A stretch of DNA of 8,834 bases from an uncultured Peptococcaceae bacterium (GTDB taxonomy: Bacteria; Bacillota; Peptococcia; Peptococcales; Peptococcaceae): the NCBI GenBank assembly GCA_945949655.1, contig CAMFFG010000034.1, positions 1 to 8,834 of the forward strand, in the 5' to 3' direction. The notes beneath the pieces are model-generated. The model saw only the letters and a program-made list of their open reading frames with translations. It made no database searches and was not told the origin of the DNA. Below, piece after piece: positions 1-7,110 of this stretch. The position numbers were made by a program, and so were the translations under genes. Every line of letters starts with the position of its first letter. Position 1 is the first letter of the stretch.

Positions 1-996
1 GAAACGCGATCCAGCAAAGTTTTCTGCAACAATGTGATCCATTTGGGTCGGCTATTGGATCGGATCATCGCAGAAGGGCAGCAGATGATAGAAGACATTC
101 GCCGGGGGGCGTTTTCTGTAGAATTGCTTCCAGAGGTCCGCGAACGGCTAAAGGTGACGTTTCAGCCCAATGAAGCCCGCGCGGATGAACTGCAGGCTTT
201 GTATGACAGAAAGGGCTGTCTGATTACAGAGCCGGATGATATCAAAGCCATCTGGCCAGAGCTGCAGATGGTCAGCTGCTGGCTGTCGGCCTCCGTGGGC
301 AGAGATGCGCGTGAGGTGCTGCGCCGTTTGCCGGCCGGCACAAAATGCTTTGAAATGGGCTACGGCGCCAGTGAATGTAAATTGAATATTCCCACAAGAT
401 TGTCCAGTGCTTCTGGTGTGGCTGCGCCCTTTGCCTGCTTTTTTGAATTCCGTCCACTGAACGGAGGGACCCCACTCTGTATGTGGGAGGTGACTGACGG
501 AGCTTGCTATGAGCTGATCGTGACCACCTATTCTGGCTTGTATCGCTATAATCTACAGGATGTTGTCCGCATTGATGGTTTTACAGGAAAAACGCCGAAC
601 ATCGTGTTCTGCGGAAAAAGTACAGAATTTGTGATGGCAGGCGAGAAAAAAATATATGGGTATCAGTTTGCCGATCTGTTACATCAGGTGGAACGCCAAA
701 AGCAGTGTCAGTTTGACATTGTACAAATTTATGCCGATCAGGAAGGCTTTGCTTATGTGCTGGAAAGTAAAGATGCAGTAGACTATGCGGAGATCAAGCG
801 GGAATTAGACCAGCAGACTATGCAGCTCTGGGGTGTTTCCAGCTGCGGCATTTATGTGATGAAGCACAGCTACAAAAATGATCAGTTCACAGCGCGCACA
901 CGGATAGATCGGGGCGCCTGCGGCATCAAGCTGCCAATTGTATTGCAGGAAAAACCAGCGGTTGCGGAAATCGAAACATGGATCTCACAGATTTGA
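1..996 (+). CDS. GH3-family acyl-amide synthetase-like protein (5'-truncated by window edge)
   Basis: The frame is open from base 1 to the TGA at 994-996, giving about 331 C-terminal residues. The GTG at 34 is only the first possible start inside the window and is unlikely to be the true one, because GH3 proteins are usually about 500-600 aa. Counting from that GTG, GYGASE at 109-114 matches the family's YGSSE-type adenylate-binding motif. TTYSGLYRYNLQDVVRI at about 164-180 matches the GLYRYRVGDVV signature; Asp176 is in the conserved position, but Gln175 replaces the usual Gly. A C-terminal-domain GEKKIYGYQF stretch follows at 203-212. Characterised plant GH3 enzymes adenylate a carboxylic acid with ATP and conjugate it to an amino acid; bacterial substrates are mostly unknown. 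The gene is convergent with the LysR gene and ends at a strong terminator, so it is probably independent of the downstream genes. Family assignment is confident, substrate unknown. Confidence 0.85.
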   Translation, partial: ETRSSKVFCNNVIHLGRLLDRIIAEGQQMIEDIRRGAFSVELLPEVRERLKVTFQPNEARADELQALYDRKGCLITEPDDIKAIWPELQMVSCWLSASVGRDAREVLRRLPAGTKCFEMGYGASECKLNIPTRLSSASGVAAPFACFFEFRPLNGGTPLCMWEVTDGACYELIVTTYSGLYRYNLQDVVRIDGFTGKTPNIVFCGKSTEFVMAGEKKIYGYQFADLLHQVERQKQCQFDIVQIYADQEGFAYVLESKDAVDYAEIKRELDQQTMQLWGVSSCGIYVMKHSYKNDQFTARTRIDRGACGIKLPIVLQEKPAVAEIETWISQI

Positions 997-1035
997 CGAA
1001 AAAGAATGGAACAAAAAAGATTTGAACGGAAAAAT

Positions 1036-1091
1036 AAAAAACGGGAGATCGACCTTACGTTTTAGATGCAAGGTCGATCTCCCGTTTTTTT
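1036..1091. terminator. bidirectional intrinsic terminator between convergent genes
   Basis: The GC-rich core 1041-1056 pairs perfectly with 1070-1085. The flanking A-run (1036-1040) and T-run (1086-1090) extend the stem to 21 uninterrupted base pairs around a 13-nt loop (1057-1069). T1085-1091 forms the U-tract for the plus-strand GH3 gene, and the A-run at 1036-1040 gives the U-tract on the minus strand. The structure therefore serves both the GH3 gene and the LysR gene, whose stop lies 5 bp beyond it at 1096-1098. Confidence 0.95.
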
Positions 1092-1095
1092 GTGC

Positions 1096-1995
1096 TCAGA
1101 TCAAAGATGTGACAATGTTTACAAGTTCTTTGACAATCGGATTTGGTGTTTTGTCGGGATAAATGGTGGCGTGATAGATGGTTTGCTGCGCGCCTTCCAA
1201 AAATTTGGATACATAGTGTTTGCTGTCGAATAAATTGGTGTACACATAGCGAGGCATCAGGGAAATCACATCCATCTCCTGCAAAGCCCGCAGATGAAAT
1301 TCAATATTGTGTGAATTGTAAAGGGCCAGGTTGGAGTCGTTGGCATTATTCTTTTTCAACGGGACAATATTTAGATAGGTGAACAAATGGGATGCGATAT
1401 CGCTCTGTTCAATGATTTCCTTTTGTGCTAATGGTGATTGTGCGGAAACGCAGGCCACCATTCTGTCGGTCAGCATAATATTGTAATGGAAGGTAGAGAC
1501 ATCATGCTGTGCCAACTGTTCCAGAAAATATTCCTCGTTGATGCTGAGAAAAATAATATCGCATGCTTTTTTTTCCACAAACGAAAACGTATCGCGGTAA
1601 GAGATTTCTTTCACAGAAATACGCGTATGGGGATACCGCTTTTTAAAAAGCGCAATGGCTTTTGGCAAAACCAGCGTAGACAGTACCGAAGAGCAGTAGA
1701 TTCGAATATGTTTCACAAATTCATCCGGACTTTCCTCCCGCTGCAGTGCAAACTGATTTTGCAGGTCGTCGTATTGTTTGATAAAAGGGTCGCTCAAAGC
1801 AAGCAGTTCCCGGGCTTCTTTTGTCAGGCTCACGCCAAAAGGGGAGCGCTCCAACAAAACAACATTGAGTTCTTTTTCAAGCTGACGAATATTATTGGAA
1901 AGCGACTGCTGGGACAAGAAAAAACGGTTTGCTGTTTTGGAAATGGAATTGGTATATTGAATATCACTCAGATAACGCAATTGTTCAAGACGCAT
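1096..1995 (-). CDS. LysR-type transcriptional regulator
   Basis: A 299-aa protein, the standard length for LysR-type regulators. Residues 1-60 form the winged helix-turn-helix: MRLEQLRYL opening, then SISKTANRFFLSQQSLSNNI as the recognition region and LEKELNVVLLER before the wing. Residues from about 85 to 295 fit the periplasmic-binding-protein-like effector domain (IRIYCSSVLSTLVLPKAIALF is its first strand and helix). The start at 1993-1995 is set by an AGGAGGA ribosome binding site 5 nt upstream (2001-2007 on the plus strand). A longer in-frame ATG at 2149-2151 would lie upstream of the gene's own promoter. The gene is divergent from phosphodiesterase paralog 1 and separated from it by 304 bp that hold both promoters. 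This is the classical arrangement for a LysR protein that activates its neighbour in response to a small ligand, often a pathway substrate or intermediate. The effector is not identifiable. Confidence 0.95.
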   Translation of the reverse strand: MRLEQLRYLSDIQYTNSISKTANRFFLSQQSLSNNIRQLEKELNVVLLERSPFGVSLTKEARELLALSDPFIKQYDDLQNQFALQREESPDEFVKHIRIYCSSVLSTLVLPKAIALFKKRYPHTRISVKEISYRDTFSFVEKKACDIIFLSINEEYFLEQLAQHDVSTFHYNIMLTDRMVACVSAQSPLAQKEIIEQSDIASHLFTYLNIVPLKKNNANDSNLALYNSHNIEFHLRALQEMDVISLMPRYVYTNLFDSKHYVSKFLEGAQQTIYHATIYPDKTPNPIVKELVNIVTSLI

Positions 1996-2000
1996 AACGC

Positions 2001-2007
2001 TCCTCCT
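2001..2007 (-). promoter_or_regulatory. ribosome binding site of the LysR gene
   Basis: The minus strand reads AGGAGGA, 5 nt before the ATG at 1993-1995. This near-perfect Shine-Dalgarno sequence decides the start in favour of the 299-aa protein over the longer 351-aa frame. Confidence 0.9.
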
Positions 2008-2046
2008 GCTTCGATGATTGTGGTAAGATAAAACTGTATGAATAGT

Positions 2047-2075
2047 ATTATAATATTCTGCAGGGTGTTTGTAAA
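2047..2075 (-). promoter_or_regulatory. predicted sigma-A promoter of the LysR gene
   Basis: On the minus strand, TTTACA (2070-2075) serves as the -35 and a consensus TATAAT (2047-2052) as the -10, separated by exactly 17 bp. The expected start near 2040 gives a leader of about 45 nt. The -35 lies about 40 bp from the conserved element of the divergent promoter, close enough for autoregulation by the LysR protein. Confidence 0.75.
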
Positions 2076-2103
2076 GTTTTCGAGATCCCTGCTGCAATAT
2101 GAA

Positions 2104-2157
2104 ACAAGATAATATTGTATCCAATAAAAAATATAACAAGATAAAAATCATGGAGAA
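2104..2157 (+). promoter_or_regulatory. conserved regulon element, copy A (putative LysR operator)
   Basis: Positions 2115-2157 align without gaps to 4562-4604 and 8704-8746; 30 of 43 columns are identical in all three. The shared blocks are TGTATCC, TAAAA, ACAA and ATAAAA. A TTGT-N17-ACAA dyad spans 2115-2139. ACAAGATAA occurs twice (2104-2112 and 2136-2144), 32 bp apart. The dyad centre is about 59 bp upstream of the predicted start, the usual position of a LysR recognition site. Binding by the adjacent LysR protein is inferred. Confidence 0.7.
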
Positions 2158-2178
2158 AGAAAAAGTTTATGTTATAAT
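2151..2178 (+). promoter_or_regulatory. predicted promoter of phosphodiesterase paralog 1
   Basis: A consensus TATAAT -10 lies at 2173-2178. The only sequence at -35 spacing is a poor TGGAGA (2151-2156, 16-bp spacer). A strong -10 with a weak -35 directly behind the conserved element fits an activator-dependent promoter. The leader would be about 115 nt. Confidence 0.65.
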
Positions 2179-2225
2179 ATTATTGTATAGGATGAAATTT
2201 GATGATTCCAATACAGATGATGTTC

Positions 2226-2269
2226 AACCATGTATCAGCTTGTAAAACAGGTGTATGGTTTATTTTTTG
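2226..2269 (+). other. leader hairpin followed by T-run (possible attenuator)
   Basis: AACCAT (2226-2231) can pair with ATGGTT (2255-2260), with further weak pairs inside including three G-U pairs. The right arm is followed by a T-rich run (2259-2269). It lies inside the predicted leader of paralog 1. The stem is weak and may be chance in AT-rich DNA. Confidence 0.25.
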
Positions 2270-2299
2270 AAATTTATTTTTGAAAGAGAGGTCATTTTT

Positions 2300-4396
2300 A
2301 TGTTAAGAAGTAAAGCACTGAACGACAAATTGCTTCTGCTGGGTGTGGACGGGATGGATCCCCGTTTTACAAAACGCTTAGTAAATGAAGGAAAAATGCC
2401 AAACTTTAAAAAATTGATGGACATGGGTTCCTGCAGGGAAGACCTGATGATGCTGGGGGCCAACCCCACGATCACGCCACCTATGTGGGCCACACTGGCT
2501 ACCGGCGCATATCCAATGACCCATGGCATTATGGACTACAACCTTTCCGCAGAGAATGACAAGGATATTACGCTGGGTGCGTTTTCCTCTGTATTCCTGA
2601 AAGCTGAACCACTGTTTAATGTAACTGCAAAAGCTGGGAAAAAGACACTGGTTATGCACTGGCCAGGCGGCAGTTTCCCGCCAAGCATTGACAGCGAAAA
2701 TCTGATCACCATTGATGGGTCCAGTCCAGGGGCATGCTGTGCTTGGTCCAACGAGCGCGACCTGGATATGCTGTTCATTGCCAGCACAAAAGCCCAGAAG
2801 CCTTCCTATATGCCAATGTCTGTCCGCACCACCGATGTAGAAGGCGACGAAACGCTGCGCTACCTGGGCATGCCAATGAAAGCGGGCAAAACAGACGAAG
2901 CAAAAGAAAGACTGGCCAAGTACAGACAGGAATACAAAGAAACCATCGCAGTAGAAGGCTATCATCCAGCAGACAGCTTTGTTGTTGACAATGTTCTGTT
3001 TGAAGAAGACAGAGGGCTGAACTGGATGCTGGCAGATTTCCCTACCAGCTGCTGCATTTCCCCTATTTTCCCTGCAAACGGCTGGGAATTTGAGATCCCT
3101 TCCGATGCCAAGGAATTTGTGATGATCACCTATTATGGTAAGGTCGTGCGCAATGCACTGATTTTGAAAAACGAAGCAGGAATCTATGACAGAGTTGCCA
3201 TTTATAAAGATAAATCCACACCAGAGCCAATCAAGGTGCTGTTGAACGATGTATTTACAACAGATGTTTATGACACCATTCCAACACCAAACGGAGAAGA
3301 ACGGGTATATCGCAACATGAGAGCGCTGCAAATTGCGGAAGATGGATCCTATGTGCGCATCTGGGCTTCCCGTGGCATGAGCTGCGATGATGACTCTGTA
3401 TGGTTCCCGAAATCGCTGTTCAAAGAAGCCTGCGACTTGTTTGGGCCTCCACAGCCAACCAGCCAGATGAGTGGGAACGATGCTGACTTAATTCTGAAAT
3501 GCAACAATGAGCAGTGGATCAAGGCGGCAGAATGGCAGAGCAAGCTGATGCACCATATGATCGAAAACCACGGGGTAGAAGTAATTTTCTCCCATATGCA
3601 CAATGTTGACCTGCAGAGCCACAACTATATCAAATATTTGAAAAATCGTGACACATCCCGATATGATGAAAACGAAGTGGTAAAATTTGCAGAGGCGACC
3701 TATAAAGTGACCGACGATTACATCGGAACCTTTATGCATTTGATCGACGAGGGTTGGACCATTATGATCTTCTCTGACCATGCGCTGATTTCGGCGGAAG
3801 AAGGCCCTCATGTATTGTGCGAAAACTGCGGTGTCTGCGTTGACCCAATGCGGGCCATGGGCTATACCGTGCTGAAAAAAGATGCCGATGGCAATGAACT
3901 TCCGGAAATTGACTGGACAAAAACGAAGGCAATTCAGACGCGCTCCAACAGTATCTATATCAACGTAAAAGGGCGCGATCCATACGGTATTGTTGATCCG
4001 GCGGACAAATACGAACTGGAAGAACAGATCATCACCGATCTGTATGGATATAAAGACGAAAAAACAGGGCATCGGATCGTTGCGTTAGCACTGCACAACA
4101 AAGATGCTGTGCTGTTGGGTCTGGGCGGCCCGATGGGCTCTGATATCGTACTGTTCTTGCATGAAAGCTATGTAGACGATCATGGCCCAGGGTTATCCAC
4201 CGCATGGGGATACAATGACACATCGCTGTCGCCGATCTTCCTGGCAGCTGGCCCTGGAATTAAACAGAACTATCGTACCGATCGCTATATCCGCGAAGTG
4301 GACTTGGCCCCAACTGCAGCCGTGCTGCTGGGCGTAGACATACCGGAACAATGTGAAGGCGCACCGGCATATCAGATCTTTACAGAGAAGATGTAA
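2300..4396 (+). CDS. alkaline-phosphatase-superfamily phosphodiesterase/phosphohydrolase, paralog 1
   Basis: A 698-aa protein of the type I phosphodiesterase/nucleotide pyrophosphatase group (PF01663-like), closest in pattern to COG3379. By comparison with bacterial NPP, the two-metal site reads: Asp17 in LGVDGMD, nucleophile Thr59 in PTITPPMWATLATG, Asp437 and His441 (DxxxH), Asp493-His494 (FSDH) and probably His628 (DDHG). The C-terminal SPIFLAAGPGIK and VDLAPTAAVLLGVDIP stretches are typical of the family. About 380 residues separate Thr59 from Asp437, far more than in small NPP enzymes, so a large insert of unknown role lies between the catalytic halves. No signal peptide or membrane segment is seen, so the enzyme should be cytoplasmic. 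The start MLRSK is shared with paralog 2 and has GAGAGG (2286-2291) upstream; an in-frame ATG at 2255 is rejected. Tyr638 stands where paralog 2 has a His. Substrate unknown; phosphomono-, phosphodi- or phosphonate ester cannot be distinguished. Confidence 0.85.
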   Translation: MLRSKALNDKLLLLGVDGMDPRFTKRLVNEGKMPNFKKLMDMGSCREDLMMLGANPTITPPMWATLATGAYPMTHGIMDYNLSAENDKDITLGAFSSVFLKAEPLFNVTAKAGKKTLVMHWPGGSFPPSIDSENLITIDGSSPGACCAWSNERDLDMLFIASTKAQKPSYMPMSVRTTDVEGDETLRYLGMPMKAGKTDEAKERLAKYRQEYKETIAVEGYHPADSFVVDNVLFEEDRGLNWMLADFPTSCCISPIFPANGWEFEIPSDAKEFVMITYYGKVVRNALILKNEAGIYDRVAIYKDKSTPEPIKVLLNDVFTTDVYDTIPTPNGEERVYRNMRALQIAEDGSYVRIWASRGMSCDDDSVWFPKSLFKEACDLFGPPQPTSQMSGNDADLILKCNNEQWIKAAEWQSKLMHHMIENHGVEVIFSHMHNVDLQSHNYIKYLKNRDTSRYDENEVVKFAEATYKVTDDYIGTFMHLIDEGWTIMIFSDHALISAEEGPHVLCENCGVCVDPMRAMGYTVLKKDADGNELPEIDWTKTKAIQTRSNSIYINVKGRDPYGIVDPADKYELEEQIITDLYGYKDEKTGHRIVALALHNKDAVLLGLGGPMGSDIVLFLHESYVDDHGPGLSTAWGYNDTSLSPIFLAAGPGIKQNYRTDRYIREVDLAPTAAVLLGVDIPEQCEGAPAYQIFTEKM

Positions 4397-4462
4397 GACC
4401 ATTTGAAAAATATTTTCTGTCAAGTGGCAATGTAATTGCTGCCTGATGGGAGTCTAGCAAGA

Positions 4463-4513
4463 AAAAGGGCGTGATATCGAAATAGATTTATTCGGTATCA
4501 TGCCCTTTTGGTT
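4463..4513 (+). terminator. intrinsic terminator after paralog 1
   Basis: Positions 4463-4481 pair with 4491-4509 in a stem of about 19 bp, with two G-U pairs and no mismatches, around a 9-nt loop. The right arm ends in TTTT, followed by GGTT. It lies 66 bp past the stop codon and ahead of the promoter of paralog 2, so the two paralogs are probably separate transcription units. Confidence 0.85.
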
Positions 4514-4550
4514 ATGACAGGAGAAAAGCTTTAACAGAACTTTTATAGAA

Positions 4551-4604
4551 ACAAAATAATACTGTATCCCGTAAAATATAAAACAAAATAAAACTGATAG
4601 AAAA
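4551..4604 (+). promoter_or_regulatory. conserved regulon element, copy B (putative LysR operator)
   Basis: Second copy of the ungapped 43-bp block (4562-4604), with the dyad at 4562-4586 (CTGT instead of TTGT on the left). ACAAAATAA occurs at 4551-4559 and again at 4583-4591, once more 32 bp apart. The 14 bp before the block match copy A at 13 positions, so A and B are more similar to each other than to copy C. The spacing to the -10 is the same within 1 bp. Confidence 0.7.
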
Positions 4605-4626
4605 GAAACGAAAGATAGTATATATT
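4598..4626 (+). promoter_or_regulatory. predicted promoter of phosphodiesterase paralog 2
   Basis: TAGAAA (4598-4603), a weak -35, is followed after 17 bp by TATATT (4621-4626) as the -10. The positions correspond exactly to those in copy C. The predicted start near 4633 gives a leader of about 104 nt. Other TA-rich hexamers further down (for example near 4645) could also serve. Confidence 0.55.
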
Positions 4627-4722
4627 AATTATAGAAAGAACACTTATAGTAATAATACAAATTTCATTTTGTAAATGTAATTGTTTATGAACATTTTTTA
4701 ATGGAAAGAGTTTTATGGAAAG

Positions 4723-4728
4723 AGGAGG
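4723..4728 (+). promoter_or_regulatory. ribosome binding site of paralog 2
   Basis: A perfect AGGAGG, 8 nt before the ATG at 4737. It places the start at MLRSK and excludes the in-frame ATG at 4701, which lies upstream of this site. Confidence 0.9.
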
Positions 4729-4736
4729 ATGTATTT

Positions 4737-6851
4737 ATGTTACGTTCAAAAGGATTAACAGACAAGCTTTTAATGTTGGGGATTGACGGTATGGATCCTC
4801 GGTTTACCAAACGCATGGTGAACGAAGGGAAAATGCCAAATGTAAAAAAATTGATGGAATTGGGTTCCTGCCGGGAAGATCTGCGGCTGCTGGGGGCTGT
4901 TCCTACCATTACACCTCCTATGTGGGCGACACTGGGAACCGGTTGCTATCCAATGACCCATGGGATTATGGACTACAACCTGTCCGGTGAGGATCTGGAG
5001 ATCACCTATGCAGCGTTTTATTCCAATTTCCTGAAGGTTCAGCCATTGTGGAATATCACAGCAGAAGCTGGCAAAAAAACATTGGTATGGCACTGGCCAG
5101 GCGGTGCATGGCCTCCAACCATCGACAATGAAAATCTGATTACCGTTGACGGCTCCAGTCCTGGCGCTGTTTGCGCATTCTCTTCTGCCAGAGACTTTGA
5201 TACCGTGTTTATTGCCAGCACCAAGGCGCAAAAACCGGGCTATATGCCGATGTCTGTGCGTGAATCCAAACTGGCTGGTGATGAACAGTTAAAATTCATG
5301 GGGATCCCACAGCAGAGCTCCAATACACCAGAAGCAAAAGCCCTGCTGAAACAGTACTATGATAAATATGTAGAAGATGTAAACGTAGAAGGCTATGTGG
5401 TTCCAGGCAGCTTTGTGACAAATGCCATTCAGTTTGAGCATGAAGGGGAAGGCCCTCTGGACCGCGGATTGATGTGGACTTTGGCCGACTTCCCAAGCAG
5501 CTGCTCTATTTCTCCAATTTATCCACCACAGCAGTGGGGATTTGAACTGCCAGAAGGCGCAAAAGAATTTGTCATGCTGACTGGTATGGGTAAAGTTGTA
5601 CGGTTTGGTCTGATTCTGAAAAATGAAGCAGGTAAGTATGATCACATTGCCATGTACGCCGATAAATCGAAAGATGAACCAATTGCAGTGCTGGAAAACG
5701 ATGTGTTTACACCATATGTAATGGATGTGTTCCCTCGCCAGAATGGCAGTATGGAAAAAGTGCATCGCACATTCCGCGCTTTGGAAATTGCAGAAGACGG
5801 TTCCTATGTGCGGATGTGGGCATCTCGCGGTATGAGCTGCGAAGATGATTCTGTATGGACACCACGCGGCCTGTTCAAAGAAATTACAGAAAAATTTGGT
5901 CAGGTCGTACCAACCAGCCAGATGAGTGGGAACGACCCAGAACTGATTTTGAAATGCAACCACCCACAGTGGGCCCTGTCGGCAGAATGGCAGAGCAAAT
6001 GTATGCATTACATGATCCAGGAACACGGCGTAGAAGTGATCTTCTCCCATTATCATGGGCCGGACCTGGAAGGGCATAACTACATGAAATATCTGAAAGA
6101 ACGCTCCACTTCTCAAATCAGTGAAGCGCAGGCAGTGGAATATGCAGAGGCCACCTACAAGCTGACCGACGATTACATTGGCAGTTTCCTGCACCTGATC
6201 GATGAAGGCTGGACCATTGTTGTGTTCTCTGACCATGCACAGGTTTGTCCGGAAGGCGAAGCGCATGTAATCGGGGAAAGCTGCGGGATCTGCGTAGACC
6301 CGCTGGCCAGCATGGGATATACTGTAATGAAAAAAGATGAAAGCGGTAACGACCTGCCGGAAGTGGATTGGAGCAAGACAAGAGCCGTACAGACTCGTTC
6401 CAACAGCATCTATATTAACCTGAAAGGCAGACAGCCACATGGAATTGTGGATCCGGCAGATAAGTATGAGCTGGAAGAACAGATTATCACAGATTTGTAT
6501 GGCTATAAAGATAAGAAAACTGGAAAACGCATTGTATCCATGGCATTGCACAACAAGGATGCCGTATTGCTGGGGTTAGGCGGCCCGATGGGTTCTGATA
6601 TCGTATTCTTTGTACATGACGACTACTGCTATGACCACGGCAATGGCTTGTCCACTGCATGCGGGCATAATGATACAACTCTGTCGCCAATTTTCCTGGC
6701 AGCAGGCCCCGGTATCAAACAGAATTACCGTACAGACCGCTGGATTCGTGAAGTGGACGTTGCACCGACTGCTGCCGTTCTGTTGGGTGTTGATATCCCG
6801 GCAGAATGTGAAGGGGCACCGGCTTATCAGATCCTGACCGAAAAATTATAA
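4737..6851 (+). CDS. alkaline-phosphatase-superfamily phosphodiesterase/phosphohydrolase, paralog 2
   Basis: A 704-aa paralog of the preceding gene: 67 of the first 80 residues are identical, and the C-terminal third is also very close. Metal-site and nucleophile residues are all kept: Asp17, Thr59 (PTITPPMW), Asp443 and His447 (DLEGH), Asp499-His500 (FSDH) and His634 (YDHG). The least similar stretch is about 175-245 within the large insert, where paralog 2 carries six extra residues (EHEGEGPLDRGL region); this may tune substrate choice. It has His644 (CGHND) where paralog 1 has Tyr638, and Cys642 for Trp636. There is no signal peptide or membrane span, so it should be cytoplasmic. It has its own regulon element and promoter. 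No terminator is visible between it and the transporter 259 bp downstream, so the two are probably co-transcribed. The pair looks like a tandem duplication that has since diverged. Reaction class is inferred from motifs; substrate unknown. Confidence 0.85.
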   Translation: MLRSKGLTDKLLMLGIDGMDPRFTKRMVNEGKMPNVKKLMELGSCREDLRLLGAVPTITPPMWATLGTGCYPMTHGIMDYNLSGEDLEITYAAFYSNFLKVQPLWNITAEAGKKTLVWHWPGGAWPPTIDNENLITVDGSSPGAVCAFSSARDFDTVFIASTKAQKPGYMPMSVRESKLAGDEQLKFMGIPQQSSNTPEAKALLKQYYDKYVEDVNVEGYVVPGSFVTNAIQFEHEGEGPLDRGLMWTLADFPSSCSISPIYPPQQWGFELPEGAKEFVMLTGMGKVVRFGLILKNEAGKYDHIAMYADKSKDEPIAVLENDVFTPYVMDVFPRQNGSMEKVHRTFRALEIAEDGSYVRMWASRGMSCEDDSVWTPRGLFKEITEKFGQVVPTSQMSGNDPELILKCNHPQWALSAEWQSKCMHYMIQEHGVEVIFSHYHGPDLEGHNYMKYLKERSTSQISEAQAVEYAEATYKLTDDYIGSFLHLIDEGWTIVVFSDHAQVCPEGEAHVIGESCGICVDPLASMGYTVMKKDESGNDLPEVDWSKTRAVQTRSNSIYINLKGRQPHGIVDPADKYELEEQIITDLYGYKDKKTGKRIVSMALHNKDAVLLGLGGPMGSDIVFFVHDDYCYDHGNGLSTACGHNDTTLSPIFLAAGPGIKQNYRTDRWIREVDVAPTAAVLLGVDIPAECEGAPAYQILTEKL

Positions 6852-6944
6852 GAATCGACTATATTATTAAGAACCAATTAGAAATATGTAATTTGGAAAA
6901 GAAAAACACATATTGGAACTGGGGCACTATATATGTGGGTTTAG

Positions 6945-7039
6945 GCTGTTGCCTTTGCCGGGCAGAACAATTGAATAATAGGGGAGGGACGTCATTTAGA
7001 TCAAAGTCAAGTTGGTTTGAAACGGCAAAGGCGAACAGC
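6945..7039. repeat. long-range inverted repeat in the paralog 2-transporter gap
   Basis: GCTGTTGCCTTTGCCG (6945-6960) is the reverse complement of 7023-7039, apart from one extra base (G7033). This gives a 16-bp GC-rich stem with a 62-nt loop inside otherwise AT-rich DNA. Outer pairing of ACATATT (6908-6914) with AATATGT (7044-7050) is possible. There is no T-run after it, so it is not an ordinary terminator. In the transcript it could be a processing or stability structure, or part of a regulatory leader for the transporter. The 259-bp gap (6852-7110) holds no other convincing gene or promoter. Confidence 0.55.
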
Positions 7040-7110
7040 ATGGAATATGTAATATTATATTTTATAAATGATGAAACATGTGTTGGAGAAGTTGACTGGG
7101 GGCGTTTGAT

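Noticed and set aside
2115..2139. Classical T-N11-A LysR box centred on the dyad
   Set aside because: The symmetric positions around the dyad centre are not T and A in all three copies; the conserved dyad is TTGT-N17-ACAA instead.
1996..2151. N-terminal extension of the LysR gene to the in-frame ATG at 2149-2151 (351 aa)
   Set aside because: The extension runs upstream of a near-consensus promoter, lacks homology to the family N-terminus, and the internal ATG at 1993-1995 has a perfect ribosome binding site and gives the standard 299-aa length.
2255..4736. Longer starts for the two phosphohydrolases at 2255 and 4701
   Set aside because: The ribosome binding sites lie downstream of these codons, the extra residues do not match between paralogs, and both proteins share MLRSK at the later start.
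2378..6551. Long antisense open frames opposite the two paralogs (up to 420 codons)
   Set aside because: They are codon-bias shadows of real genes: low-complexity, Cys/His/Phe/Trp-rich translations without recognisable domains or ribosome binding sites.
2300..6851. Mobile-element or CRISPR origin of the repeated regions
   Set aside because: The large repeat is a tandem gene duplication with diverged coding sequence; there are no transposase genes, terminal inverted repeats, target-site duplications or regularly spaced short repeats.
7068..7109. 13-codon mini-frame (MMKHVLEKLTGGV) ending 1 nt before the transporter ATG, possible coupling peptide
   Set aside because: The position is suggestive, but the AT-rich upstream sequence has no ribosome binding site and nothing else supports translation.
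6900..7110. Known riboswitch upstream of the transporter
   Set aside because: I compared it from memory with common classes (c-di-GMP, glycine, SAM, cobalamin, preQ1-II, fluoride, ZTP) and saw no conserved core; without a covariance search I only report the inverted repeat.
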